DNA of 64,000 nucleotides from CAZMGG01 sp964565715. Lineage in GTDB: Bacteria; Planctomycetota; UBA1135; UBA2386. The stretch covers positions 1-64,000 of the forward strand of contig CAZMGG010000013.1 of assembly GCA_964565715.1 (NCBI GenBank), read 5' to 3'. Below the pieces are notes generated by a model. That model ran no database searches and was not told where the DNA came from. It was given only the letters and a program-made list of their open reading frames with translations. The translations under genes and the position numbers were made by a program. Shown in pieces: positions 19,601 to 26,823 of the stretch (the stretch's first letter is position 1; the number at the start of each line of letters is the position of its first letter).

Positions 19601-20312
19601 CCGGGAACGTGTTGCCCGGCGCCCGCGCGGTCACGGTGAACTCGCCATCGATGGGCCCGGCCAGCGTCACGCCGGTGCAGGGCCGCGTGACGTCCCCGCC
19701 GCCGGCGGGATCCGCGGTGCTGATCTGCACCTGCAGTTCGGCGGCGGCCACCGCCCGCAGGTTGCGGCAGCGCAGGGTCACCTCGGTGCCGCCGAGCGGC
19801 GACAGGAACACCGCGCCGCCGGGTGCGGGCAGGACCAGCCGGGCGGTCGGCTGCGCCAGCAGCTCCACCGGCACCGGCGGCGCCACCTCGCGGCCGTCCA
19901 CCAGCACCGCCAGTTCGGCCGGCACGTCGGCGGCGGTCGGATCGCCGATCGCCAGGAGGATCGCCTCGGTGCGGAGCAGGAAGCCAACCACGGTCTGCGC
20001 GCCCTGGCCCGACAGGATCGCCGGCGAGCCCTGCACCGCGACCGCGCCGGCGGCGCGCAGTTCGACGCGCAGCGCGGCCCCCGACGGCACCGCCGCGTTG
20101 GCCACCACCACGGTGCGGAAGGCGGCCGACGCCGACTCCCCCGGCACCAGCGGGAACCGCCGCTCCGGCGGACTCAGGCCCGGCGGCGGGCTCGCCGGGT
20201 CCCGGCCGTTGTCACTGGCCACCGCCCCGGTGATCAGGCCCGCGCCACAGGACGGCAGCACCAGGGCGCCGAGGCCGAGCAGGATCAGGAACGCGGCGCG
20301 GGTGACTGCCAT
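16659..20312 (-). CDS. Large FG-GAP/VCBS-repeat lipoprotein
   Basis: 1217 residues. The N-terminal hydrophobic segment ends in LPSC, a lipobox with Cys22. The first third has Ig-like sheets including an IPT/TIG-like stretch (GQGPTTGGSLVTLIGRAL). The remainder is a beta-propeller of integrin-type repeats with calcium-binding DxDxDG loops: DFDGDGVPD, DLDGDGVED, DLDGDGRLD, DVDGDGILD, DFDNNGTID, DVNGDGNVD and DFNGDGQID. Surface-anchored adhesion or ligand-binding function is typical, but the ligand cannot be inferred. Confidence 0.88.
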   Translation of the reverse strand: MAVTRAAFLILLGLGALVLPSCGAGLITGAVASDNGRDPASPPPGLSPPERRFPLVPGESASAAFRTVVVANAAVPSGAALRVELRAAGAVAVQGSPAILSGQGAQTVVGFLLRTEAILLAIGDPTAADVPAELAVLVDGREVAPPVPVELLAQPTARLVLPAPGGAVFLSPLGGTEVTLRCRNLRAVAAAELQVQISTADPAGGGDVTRPCTGVTLAGPIDGEFTVTARAPGNTFPGAATFQVIDLTAGRSTLATSAFFRPEVQLALPGQGPTTGGSLVTLIGRALVPLDFSVQPARKAFESVRLLLRKGGREQALPDQDLRPQESDLDRLVFTMPMSPDGRPGQVDIVLRVDLGTVQAEVVERDVFNFSNPQPVFGPRGAVLDRVPVASSLIALERAPGGDDAPDFAMLYAEAGVGFLQLLMAEENGMFTRFGAARRIGDPAVPGERDPRSVCVADFDGDGVPDILAVNGGSGSGVQHLIHGQSAPQSPLGAVSRLPSTGGLGRCAAADLDGDGVEDLVLVPGAGAPPGALPQVWLARPTAGGFVRMADLPVRERAYAALTVADLDGDGRLDVALGTGDAAPGIDVAYGRGDGTFDAGQALDLTIPNYPVAGSPLVGLHAVGEAAPLPLAMMLAGVPDPVSTPPALAVLRAIGARQYDQLVGSDVLTQPGIGTFRTSLAADLDDDGVVELVVALDSVTFPLVLFAWNGSAFGIIPNGVERGSETMQGIRSLHFGTAFPPDPQAGRGIVRAVFAVHDSDVDGVLERRVSTLLVAPGPSLLAPDLGGQVTLPLRGLVGGSFTQTSLRSGGSTRDIALATTGNGGQIRLLTNDGAGGFFGQGGILGQPGIVPETLTLARATPEPQGADSLVVLANVEQGGTVTAVTLNLWTPLPAPGLLRSSPDLRAHSPNAALRTARASARSRIANVDVDGDGILDLVVLLTFDLPQQQEGDGLLLLLRGKPAYGPGEFPFHDPAGVAAVATVHGNATGMTVADFVLEGQGQPRRLEVAVAVPAGTSTHSGDGDHVRFYRHRPGATPAADALERSFGQGGPDALLAGDAPTRLAAADFDNNGTIDLLVAAAGDSTLRLFLNSGQPASDPSAVNVAAFRESLTSPRPVAAGRVTSLRLGDVNGDGNVDALVASESGGAELSSAVAFYLSDGTGSLANPVFVSPTRLGNRDGSLVIDLGDFNGDGQIDLAAAWSTPGNRNVRVLFGGSR

Positions 20313-20361
20313 TGCTGCCGACCGAGTCTATCACCCCCCGGCGCGGCGGCCGGGACCGCGG

Positions 20362-20761
20362 TCAGGGCAGCGCTGCCAGGGCGCCGCGGATCGAATCCAC
20401 CGTCTGCCGGCCGCGCAGGGCCGTCCGGATCACGCCGGTGCGATCGACCAGACAGGTGACCGGGGTCACCCGCGACCAGGTCGCAACTCGAGCAGAACGA
20501 GCGGAAGAAGTGCAGCACCACCCGCCGCCCGCGCAGGTCCGCCGCCGCCACCTCACCGCCGGCCGGCGCGCCCTCGGCGCCGAGCCGCGGCAGCCGGAAG
20601 TCCGGCAGCGGCACGCCCACGGCGGCCTGGATCACCTCGTCGACGTGCCTCCGCACCGCCGCCGTGACGGCGAACCAGCCGCCCACCAGCAGCACCGGCA
20701 GCAGGATGCCCCACAGAACGCGACGACTCCGCGCGGGGGGCGGACTGGACTGTTCCTTCAT
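20362..20761 (-). pseudogene. Membrane-anchored redoxin (thioredoxin fold), internally deleted and frameshifted
   Basis: The N-terminal part reads as a TlpA/AhpC-like redoxin: a membrane anchor (VLWGILLPVLLVGGWFAV), a linker, and HFFRSFCSSCD with the CxxC site. Right after that the frame changes: the rest of the fold (TPVTCLVDRTGVIRTALRG, the cis-proline strand and last helix) continues in another frame and ends at 20362. Only about ten residues separate CxxC from the cis-proline region, where the family has about 70, so roughly 180-200 bp appear to be lost. The gene diverges from mqnA with only 17 bp between starts. Confidence 0.72.
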
Positions 20762-20778
20762 GCTCGCTGTCTCCGTAT

Positions 20779-21567
20779 ATGTCTCGGCCGGTCAACGACG
20801 TGAGTGTTCGCATCGGTGGAGTTCCCTACGGCGTCGGCGCCCCGCTCCTGCGTGGGCTGGCCGCCCGTCCGTCGGTCGAACTGGTCCAGGCTCCCCCCAC
20901 CCAGCTCATCGCGCAACTGCGCCAGGGCAGACTCGACGCCGCCCTGGTGTCGTCGATCGAGGCGGTGCGCGCGCCGGGCTACCGGATCGTGCCCGGCCTC
21001 GGCATCGCCGCCAAGCGCAACGTGGGCTCGGTGCGGGCTTTCCGGCGACCGGGCACGCCGATCCGCACGGTCGGCCTGGACGCCAGCAGCGCCGCTTCGG
21101 CCACCATGCTGCGGATCCTGCTGCGGCGGCCGTTCCAGGAGCTGTGCGCGCCGGGGATGACCTTCCTCGAGATCACGCCCAACCGCTCGCCGGCGCAGAT
21201 GCCGCACGACCTGGTGCTGCTGATCGGCGACACCGGGCTGAAGGCCGACGCCGGCAACCGCGAGGTGTGGGACCTGGGCGAGCTGTGGCGGGGCTGGACC
21301 GGACTGCCGTTCGTGTTCGCCCTCTGGCTGCTGGCGCCGCACGCCGACGCCGACCTGCTGGTGCCGCTGCTGACCGAGGCCCGCGACCAGGGCCGCGAAC
21401 TGCGCGACCGGGACGGCACCGGCGGCCTCGTCCACTACGACCTCGACGACGACGACCTGCTGGGCCTGCGGCGGTTCTGGGCCGAGGCGGCAGAGCTCGA
21501 TCTGGCCGATCCGGCCTGCACGCCGAGCTTCGCCGGCGCCGAGGCCACCGCGGAGGGGGCATCATGA
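20779..21567 (+). CDS. mqnA: Chorismate dehydratase (MqnA)
   Basis: 262 residues with the periplasmic-binding-protein-like fold of the MqnA/MqnD family. Typical segments are the N-terminal VRIGGVPYGVGAPLL and LDAALVSSIEAVRAPGYRIVPGLGI, equivalent to the substrate-binding SS(I/E)YA region of MqnA. MqnA removes water from chorismate in the first step of the futalosine menaquinone pathway, whose later enzymes are encoded at the left edge. Its stop overlaps the start of the topoisomerase VI B gene (ATGA), so expression of the two is probably coupled. Confidence 0.85.
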   Translation: MSRPVNDVSVRIGGVPYGVGAPLLRGLAARPSVELVQAPPTQLIAQLRQGRLDAALVSSIEAVRAPGYRIVPGLGIAAKRNVGSVRAFRRPGTPIRTVGLDASSAASATMLRILLRRPFQELCAPGMTFLEITPNRSPAQMPHDLVLLIGDTGLKADAGNREVWDLGELWRGWTGLPFVFALWLLAPHADADLLVPLLTEARDQGRELRDRDGTGGLVHYDLDDDDLLGLRRFWAEAAELDLADPACTPSFAGAEATAEGAS

Positions 21568-23321
21568 CGAGCGACGGCGGCAGCGGCAGGAACGACGGCG
21601 GTCAGGGCGAACTGTTCGGCGGCGGCGACGGCGCCGGGGCAACGCAGCAGAGGGACAAGATGGCGGACGACGGCAAGAGCGGGCGCTCCGGCGGCAACAC
21701 CGCCGAGGCGATGGCCAAGCGGCAACGCGAGATCTCGGTCTCCGAGTTCTTCACCAAGAACCGCCACCTGCTGGGCTTCGACAGCCCGCGCAAGGCGCTG
21801 CTCACCGCCGTTAAGGAGGCGGTCGACAACAGCCTGGACGCCTGCGAGGAGGCCCGCATCCTGCCCGAGCTCAAGGTGGCGATCCGCAAGTACGGCACCA
21901 GCGACAACCAGTACACCATCGTCATCGAGGACAACGGTCCGGGCATCGTCAAGGCGCAGGTGCCCAACGTGTTCGGCCGCCTCCTGTACGGCTCCAAGTT
22001 CCACCGGCTGCGCCAGAGCCGCGGCCAGCAGGGCATCGGCATCTCGGCGGCGGGCATGTACGGTCAGCTCACCACCGGCAACGCCGTGCGCGTCCGCACC
22101 CGCACCGGCCGGCGCTCGCTGGCCTACGAGGTGGCGGTGCGCCTCGACACCAGCAAGAACAAGCCGGTCGCCGAGGAGAAGGTGATCGAGTGGGACAAGG
22201 ACCACGGCACCGAGGTGGCGATCGACCTGGAGGGCGAGTACCGCCGCGGCCAGCGCAGCGTCGAGGAGTTCCTCAAGCTGGTGGCGGTGGCCAACCCGCA
22301 CGTGCAGGTGCACTACACCGACCCGGACGGCAACGTCACCCTCTACGAACGCGGCACCAAGGAGCTGCCGCGGGAGACCGACGAGATCAAGCCGCATCCG
22401 CACGGCGTCGAGCTCGGCATCCTGATCAAGATGCTGAACGACAGCGACAACCGCACGCTGTCGGCCTTCCTGCAGCAGGACTTCTCCCGGGTCGGCCCGA
22501 AGGTCGCCAACGACATCTGCGACGCGGCGAAGCTCAAGCCCAACAGCAACCCGCGCCGGATCGCGCAGCAGGAGGCGATCGGCCTGAAGAAGGCGATCGA
22601 CCAGACCAGGATCATGGCGCCGCCGGCGAGCTGCATCGCGCCGATCGGCGAGGAGCTGATCCTGGCCGGCCTGAAGAAGGAGGTGGAGGCCGACTTCTAT
22701 GCCGCCACCACCCGTTCGCCGGCGGTCTACCGCGGCCACCCGTTCCAGATCGAGGTCGGCATCGCCTACGGCAAGGTCGGCGACACCCTGGAACTGCAGG
22801 ACGGCGGCAAGATCGTCGAGGTCAAGCGCAAGCGCGAGAACGACGAGAACCTGCTGGGCGCCGCCGACGAGCCGGTCCGGCTGATCCGCTACGCCAACCG
22901 CGTGCCGCTGCTGTTCCAGCAGTCGGCCTGCGCCACCACCAAGGCGGTGATCGGCACCGACTGGCGCCGCTACGGCCTGCAGCAGCCCAAGGGCGCGCTG
23001 CCGATCGGCGCCATGGTGATCATGGTGCACATCGCCTCGGTCTGGGTGCCGTTCACCTCCGAGTCCAAGGAGGCGATCGCCAGCTACGACGAGATCCTGA
23101 AGGAACTGCGCCTCGGCCTGATGGACTGCGGCCGCAAGCTCGGCATCCACGTCCGCAAGGGCAAGAAGCTGCAGAGCGAGTTCAAGAAGCGCAACTACAT
23201 CCAGATGTACATCCCGCACGTCGCCGAGGCGCTGCGCGACATCCTCAAGCTGGACGAGAAGGCGACGGAGAAGACCGTCGGCAACCTGACCACGGTCCTC
23301 GAGAAGAGCCGCAAGCTGTAG
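21564..23321 (+). CDS. top6B: DNA topoisomerase VI subunit B
   Basis: 585 residues. After a Gly/Asp-rich leader of about 50 residues comes the conserved start REISVSEFFTKNRHLLGF. The GHKL ATPase motifs follow: EAVDNSLDAC (N box), VIEDNGPGI (G1) and the SRGQQGIGISAAGMYGQL lid/G2 region; then the H2TH and transducer domains. Top6B binds and hydrolyses ATP to drive strand passage by the A subunit, encoded 10 bp downstream. The enzyme is standard in archaea and plants but uncommon in bacteria. ATG at 21564 overlaps mqnA; an internal ATG at the QREIS segment would also give a full-length domain. Confidence 0.95.
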   Translation: MTSDGGSGRNDGGQGELFGGGDGAGATQQRDKMADDGKSGRSGGNTAEAMAKRQREISVSEFFTKNRHLLGFDSPRKALLTAVKEAVDNSLDACEEARILPELKVAIRKYGTSDNQYTIVIEDNGPGIVKAQVPNVFGRLLYGSKFHRLRQSRGQQGIGISAAGMYGQLTTGNAVRVRTRTGRRSLAYEVAVRLDTSKNKPVAEEKVIEWDKDHGTEVAIDLEGEYRRGQRSVEEFLKLVAVANPHVQVHYTDPDGNVTLYERGTKELPRETDEIKPHPHGVELGILIKMLNDSDNRTLSAFLQQDFSRVGPKVANDICDAAKLKPNSNPRRIAQQEAIGLKKAIDQTRIMAPPASCIAPIGEELILAGLKKEVEADFYAATTRSPAVYRGHPFQIEVGIAYGKVGDTLELQDGGKIVEVKRKRENDENLLGAADEPVRLIRYANRVPLLFQQSACATTKAVIGTDWRRYGLQQPKGALPIGAMVIMVHIASVWVPFTSESKEAIASYDEILKELRLGLMDCGRKLGIHVRKGKKLQSEFKKRNYIQMYIPHVAEALRDILKLDEKATEKTVGNLTTVLEKSRKL

Positions 23322-23331
23322 GAGCACCCCG

Positions 23332-24486
23332 ATGGCAGCCAAGAAGAACGCCGACGCCGGCCGCGCCAAGAAGCCGATGACCGAGATCGACAAGGTCACG
23401 GTCCGCGAGATCGTCAAGTGCGCCGAGCACGTGCACGGCAGCATCCAGAAGCTCGACAAGCCGGAGCTGAAGTTCCCGGAGCGCTCGCTGCGCAACGCCC
23501 GCTACGACAAGAAGCACGGCTACTTCCAGATGGGCAAGAGCCGGGTCGAGCGCACGCTGACGGTCAACACCGTCAAGGGCTTCGCCCAGACCCTGAAGCT
23601 GATGTCGCTCAGCAAGGACATGGTCGAGCAGGACGACTTCGCCACCAAGCGAGAGGCCTACTACGTCAGCAAGAACTGGGGCGACGCCAAGTTCACCGAG
23701 CAGCCCGAGTCGGACGCGGTGATGGACGACATCGAGGCGCTGTTCAGCCTCGAGGGCGTCACCCGCGAGCAGCTGCGCTTCAAGCCCGAAGAGCACGGCG
23801 GCGCCGTGGCCGGCGAGCTGGTGGTGGTGGACAAGGACCGCGAGACCGGAGCCGACGAGCGCATCGACTGCACGCGGTTCGGGTCGGGCGCCTACTCGAT
23901 CCCCAGCTCCGTCGAGCACCTGAAGTTCGAGACCAAGGCGAAGTTCGTCCTGGTCATCGAGACCGGCGGCATGTTCGAGCGCCTCAACTACCACAAGTAC
24001 TGGCGCACGGCGCAGTGCATCCTGATCGGCACCAGCGGCGTGCCGACCCGCGCCACCCGGCGGTTCGTGCGCAAGCTCAGCGACGAGAAGAAGATCCCGG
24101 TCTACTGCTTCAACGACTGCGATCCCTACGGCATCTCCAACATCTACCGCACCCTGAAGGTCGGCTCGGGCAACGCCGTGCACCTGAACCAGTTCTTCTG
24201 CGTGCCGCAGGCGCGCTTCCTCGGCGTCACGCCGCAGGACATCGTCGACTTCAAGCTGCAGGACGCGACCCATCCCCTCAAGGAGGTCGACATCAAGCGC
24301 GCCAAGGACGCGCTGAAGAACGATCCGTTCTTCCAGGCCCACAAGGAGTGGCAGAAGGCGATCGAGATGATGCTGCGGATGGGAGTCCGCGCCGAGCAGC
24401 AGGCGCTGGCCAAGTGGGGGCTGAACTTCGTGATCGACGAGTACCTGCCGCGCAAGCTGAAGGACCCGTCCAAGTTCCTGCCGTAG
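23332..24486 (+). CDS. top6A: DNA topoisomerase VI subunit A (Spo11-like)
   Basis: 384 residues. The winged-helix domain holds the DNA-cleaving tyrosine in KREAYYVSKNW (probably Y111). The Toprim domain has E210 (VIETGG) and the DCD pair D262/D264 (FNDCDPYG), which bind magnesium. It is the cleaving subunit of topoisomerase VI, a heterotetramer with the B subunit encoded directly upstream. Both genes look intact and have the same codon use as the neighbourhood, so a recent arrival is not obvious. It ends 13 bp before the stop of an opposite-strand gene. Confidence 0.95.
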   Translation: MAAKKNADAGRAKKPMTEIDKVTVREIVKCAEHVHGSIQKLDKPELKFPERSLRNARYDKKHGYFQMGKSRVERTLTVNTVKGFAQTLKLMSLSKDMVEQDDFATKREAYYVSKNWGDAKFTEQPESDAVMDDIEALFSLEGVTREQLRFKPEEHGGAVAGELVVVDKDRETGADERIDCTRFGSGAYSIPSSVEHLKFETKAKFVLVIETGGMFERLNYHKYWRTAQCILIGTSGVPTRATRRFVRKLSDEKKIPVYCFNDCDPYGISNIYRTLKVGSGNAVHLNQFFCVPQARFLGVTPQDIVDFKLQDATHPLKEVDIKRAKDALKNDPFFQAHKEWQKAIEMMLRMGVRAEQQALAKWGLNFVIDEYLPRKLKDPSKFLP

Positions 24487-24499
24487 GCCCGACGCCGCT

Positions 24500-25765
24500 T
24501 CAGCAGCCACCCTCGGCACAGCGCCGGAACCGCCAGCCCAGCGCGCCCAGCACCGCATCACGCCGGCCGGCCAGCGCCGCCCGCTCCGGCGCGCCGAGGT
24601 TGATCACGCCGTAACGGATGCTGGCGCCGTCCTCGGCGGCGAAGTCGCGCAGCACCGCGCCGGCGCGCACCTCGTTCCACACCAGGGTGCCGGGGAACAG
24701 CCCGGCGGCCCGCCGCAGGTCGGCCGCCTCGGGCGCCCGCTCCACCACCACCGGCTCGAACACGCGCAGCGGGAAGCTGGCGGCGAAGCGGTGGGCGCCG
24801 CCCCGGCGCCGCAACTGCGGCACGCGGCCCCGGCACAGGTCCAGGGCGATCGCGTGGCCATGGATCCCGTCCACCTTCTCGTAGAGGTCGGCGAACTGGC
24901 CGCACATCCGCGGGTTGATCTCGACGATGCCGATCGTGTCGGCGGCGGCGTCCCACATCAGCTCGACGTTCCACATGGTCCAGCGCAGGCCGTGCGCCGC
25001 CGCCACCCGGCAGGCCAGTTCCTCGAGCCGCGCCTGCGTGCGGTCCGGCAGCGCCGAGGGATACTCGAAGGCGACGAAGCTGCCGCTCTGCGGCTCGCAC
25101 AACGCGTCCACCACGCCGAGCGCGATGGCAGCATCGCCGGTGCTGAAGCCCTCCACCGTCACCAGCCGGCCGCGCAGCACCGCCTCGGCGACGAACGCGG
25201 TGCCATCCACCGCCGGCCCGAGATAGCGCTCGACCAGGCGGCGATAGATGCGCAGGTAGCGATGGCGGTAGTCGGCGACCGCGCGGCTCGACAGGAACGC
25301 GACCAGGCCTCTGTGGTCGTCGACGCGGCGGGCCAGCACCGAGAAGCAGCCCTTGGCCGGCTTCACGAAGCAGGGGAACGGCACCGAGCCTGCCGCCGGC
25401 GGACGCTCCGGATCGAGGACCACGAACGCCGGCGTGTTGGCCGGCGCGACGGCGGCCTGCACGGCCCGCGCCAGCCCCTTGTGGTTGGCGGTCATGATCA
25501 CCTGCGGCGTGCTGCCCGGCAGACCGAGCCCGGCGGCGATCGCCGCCACCGCCGCCGCACCTGGGTAGTCCGAGGAGCTGAACACGCCGTCGGTGTCACC
25601 CCGCCAGTCGCGGATCGCTCCATCGATCTGCCCGAGCACGTCGAAGTCGTCGGGACAGTCGGCGTCGTCGGGCGGCACGAAGGTCACCTGCGCCAGCAGG
25701 TCGGGGCGCGCGGCGAGCTGCTGCCGGTCCCACGCGGTCGGCTGGACGATGCGGATGGTGCCCAC
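24500..25765 (-). CDS. ATP-grasp domain enzyme
   Basis: 421 residues from a GTG start; no in-frame ATG precedes it. The ATP-grasp fold is seen in PCFVKPAKGCFSVLA (phosphate-binding lysine) and in GIVEINPRMCGQFADL (metal-binding Glu/Asn). Such enzymes ligate a carboxylate to an amine or thiol through an acyl-phosphate. The N-terminal part (FVPPDDADCPDDFD onward) is the pre-ATP-grasp domain. No partner gene that would reveal the substrate lies beside it. Confidence 0.8.
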   Translation of the reverse strand: MGTIRIVQPTAWDRQQLAARPDLLAQVTFVPPDDADCPDDFDVLGQIDGAIRDWRGDTDGVFSSSDYPGAAAVAAIAAGLGLPGSTPQVIMTANHKGLARAVQAAVAPANTPAFVVLDPERPPAAGSVPFPCFVKPAKGCFSVLARRVDDHRGLVAFLSSRAVADYRHRYLRIYRRLVERYLGPAVDGTAFVAEAVLRGRLVTVEGFSTGDAAIALGVVDALCEPQSGSFVAFEYPSALPDRTQARLEELACRVAAAHGLRWTMWNVELMWDAAADTIGIVEINPRMCGQFADLYEKVDGIHGHAIALDLCRGRVPQLRRRGGAHRFAASFPLRVFEPVVVERAPEAADLRRAAGLFPGTLVWNEVRAGAVLRDFAAEDGASIRYGVINLGAPERAALAGRRDAVLGALGWRFRRCAEGGC

Positions 25766-25791
25766 CGCCGCATTGTGGCCGCCGCCCCGGA

Positions 25792-26754
25792 TCAGAACAG
25801 CGTCACGTGCACGGGCGGCGCGACCACGAAGGGCGGACTCCAGGCGACGCCGGGATCCCAGGCGCCGGCCACGGCGGTGACCAGGAGCCCGCGCAGCGAC
25901 GGGTTGGCGGGCAGCGGCGCCGGGAACCAGACGTGGCCCGCGGCACCCGGCAGGCCGGCGCCGGCACGGACGTCGCCGCCGCCGGTCTGGCGCCAGACGA
26001 TCACGTCGGCAGCCGAACGGATCGCACAGCCGCCCGGCAATCCCGGCACGGCCGCCAGACCGTTCGGGTTGGTGCCCAGCACCAGCATCGCGATCGTGTT
26101 CGGCAGGAAGTTGGTGCCCTCGAAGGCGAACGCGGCATTGCCGAGGCTCGGCGGCTGGTTGGTGAACAGGGTGCCGAAGCCGCCGGTGCCCCAGCAGCGG
26201 CCGTTGGGACTGCCCGGCAGCGTCACGTTCCGGCCATCCAGGTAGCCGCAATAGAACCGCAGCTTCGGCGCGGCCGGCGCCACCTGCGTCCACACACCGT
26301 TCACCAGCTGCGCGGTCGGCACGGTGGCGCCGCCGGGCTCATACGGCTCGAACGAACCGCCCGGCTCGGTCCAGACGATCCACACCGGCCAGCTCACCCC
26401 GGCCAGGTCGAGATCGAGGTTGGTGCCCTGCCAGGCGACGCCCAGGGCCGGCGAGATCTGCCATGTGCCGCCGCACCAGCGCCGCAGCGGCAGGTTGGTC
26501 ACCGGATCGTCGTACCACACCTCGAGCTTCATGAAGCCCGGCTGCGTCACGGTGTTGCCCGTGCAGATGGCCAGCGCCTGCAGCGATCCGCTCGGACCCA
26601 GCGTCGTGCGGAAGGCGAACGAATTGGGCCCGTTCGGGTCGATGGCGGTCAGCGCCGAGCCGATGCTGGAGGAGACGCCGTTCCGTGCGTGACAGGGCGA
26701 GGTCTGCGCACCCAGCGACGCGGCGGACAGGAGGCAGGCGAGTATCCTGGACAT
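25792..26754 (-). CDS. Secreted protein with planctomycete-type C-terminal beta domain
   Basis: 320 residues beginning with a short signal peptide (cleavage near LGAQ). It is rich in Gly, Pro and Trp and looks all-beta. The C-terminal third (from FEGTNFLPNTIAMLVLG to the end) resembles the C-terminal domain of three other secreted proteins in this window. No catalytic motif. The gene precedes the ATP-grasp gene on the same strand by 26 bp and may be co-transcribed with it, though a functional link is not apparent. Confidence 0.72.
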   Translation of the reverse strand: MSRILACLLSAASLGAQTSPCHARNGVSSSIGSALTAIDPNGPNSFAFRTTLGPSGSLQALAICTGNTVTQPGFMKLEVWYDDPVTNLPLRRWCGGTWQISPALGVAWQGTNLDLDLAGVSWPVWIVWTEPGGSFEPYEPGGATVPTAQLVNGVWTQVAPAAPKLRFYCGYLDGRNVTLPGSPNGRCWGTGGFGTLFTNQPPSLGNAAFAFEGTNFLPNTIAMLVLGTNPNGLAAVPGLPGGCAIRSAADVIVWRQTGGGDVRAGAGLPGAAGHVWFPAPLPANPSLRGLLVTAVAGAWDPGVAWSPPFVVAPPVHVTLF

Positions 26755-26823
26755 GGCGACTCCGCGAGGAACGGGCCACCCTACCACCGCCACGACCACC
26801 CGCCCAGGCCGCCCACCCACCTC

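Noticed and set aside
16233..20459. Plus-strand frame of 1408 codons across the FG-GAP gene
   Set aside because: Antisense shadow; the minus strand has a lipobox and regular calcium-binding repeats, while the plus frame is Arg/His/Gln-rich without any fold pattern.
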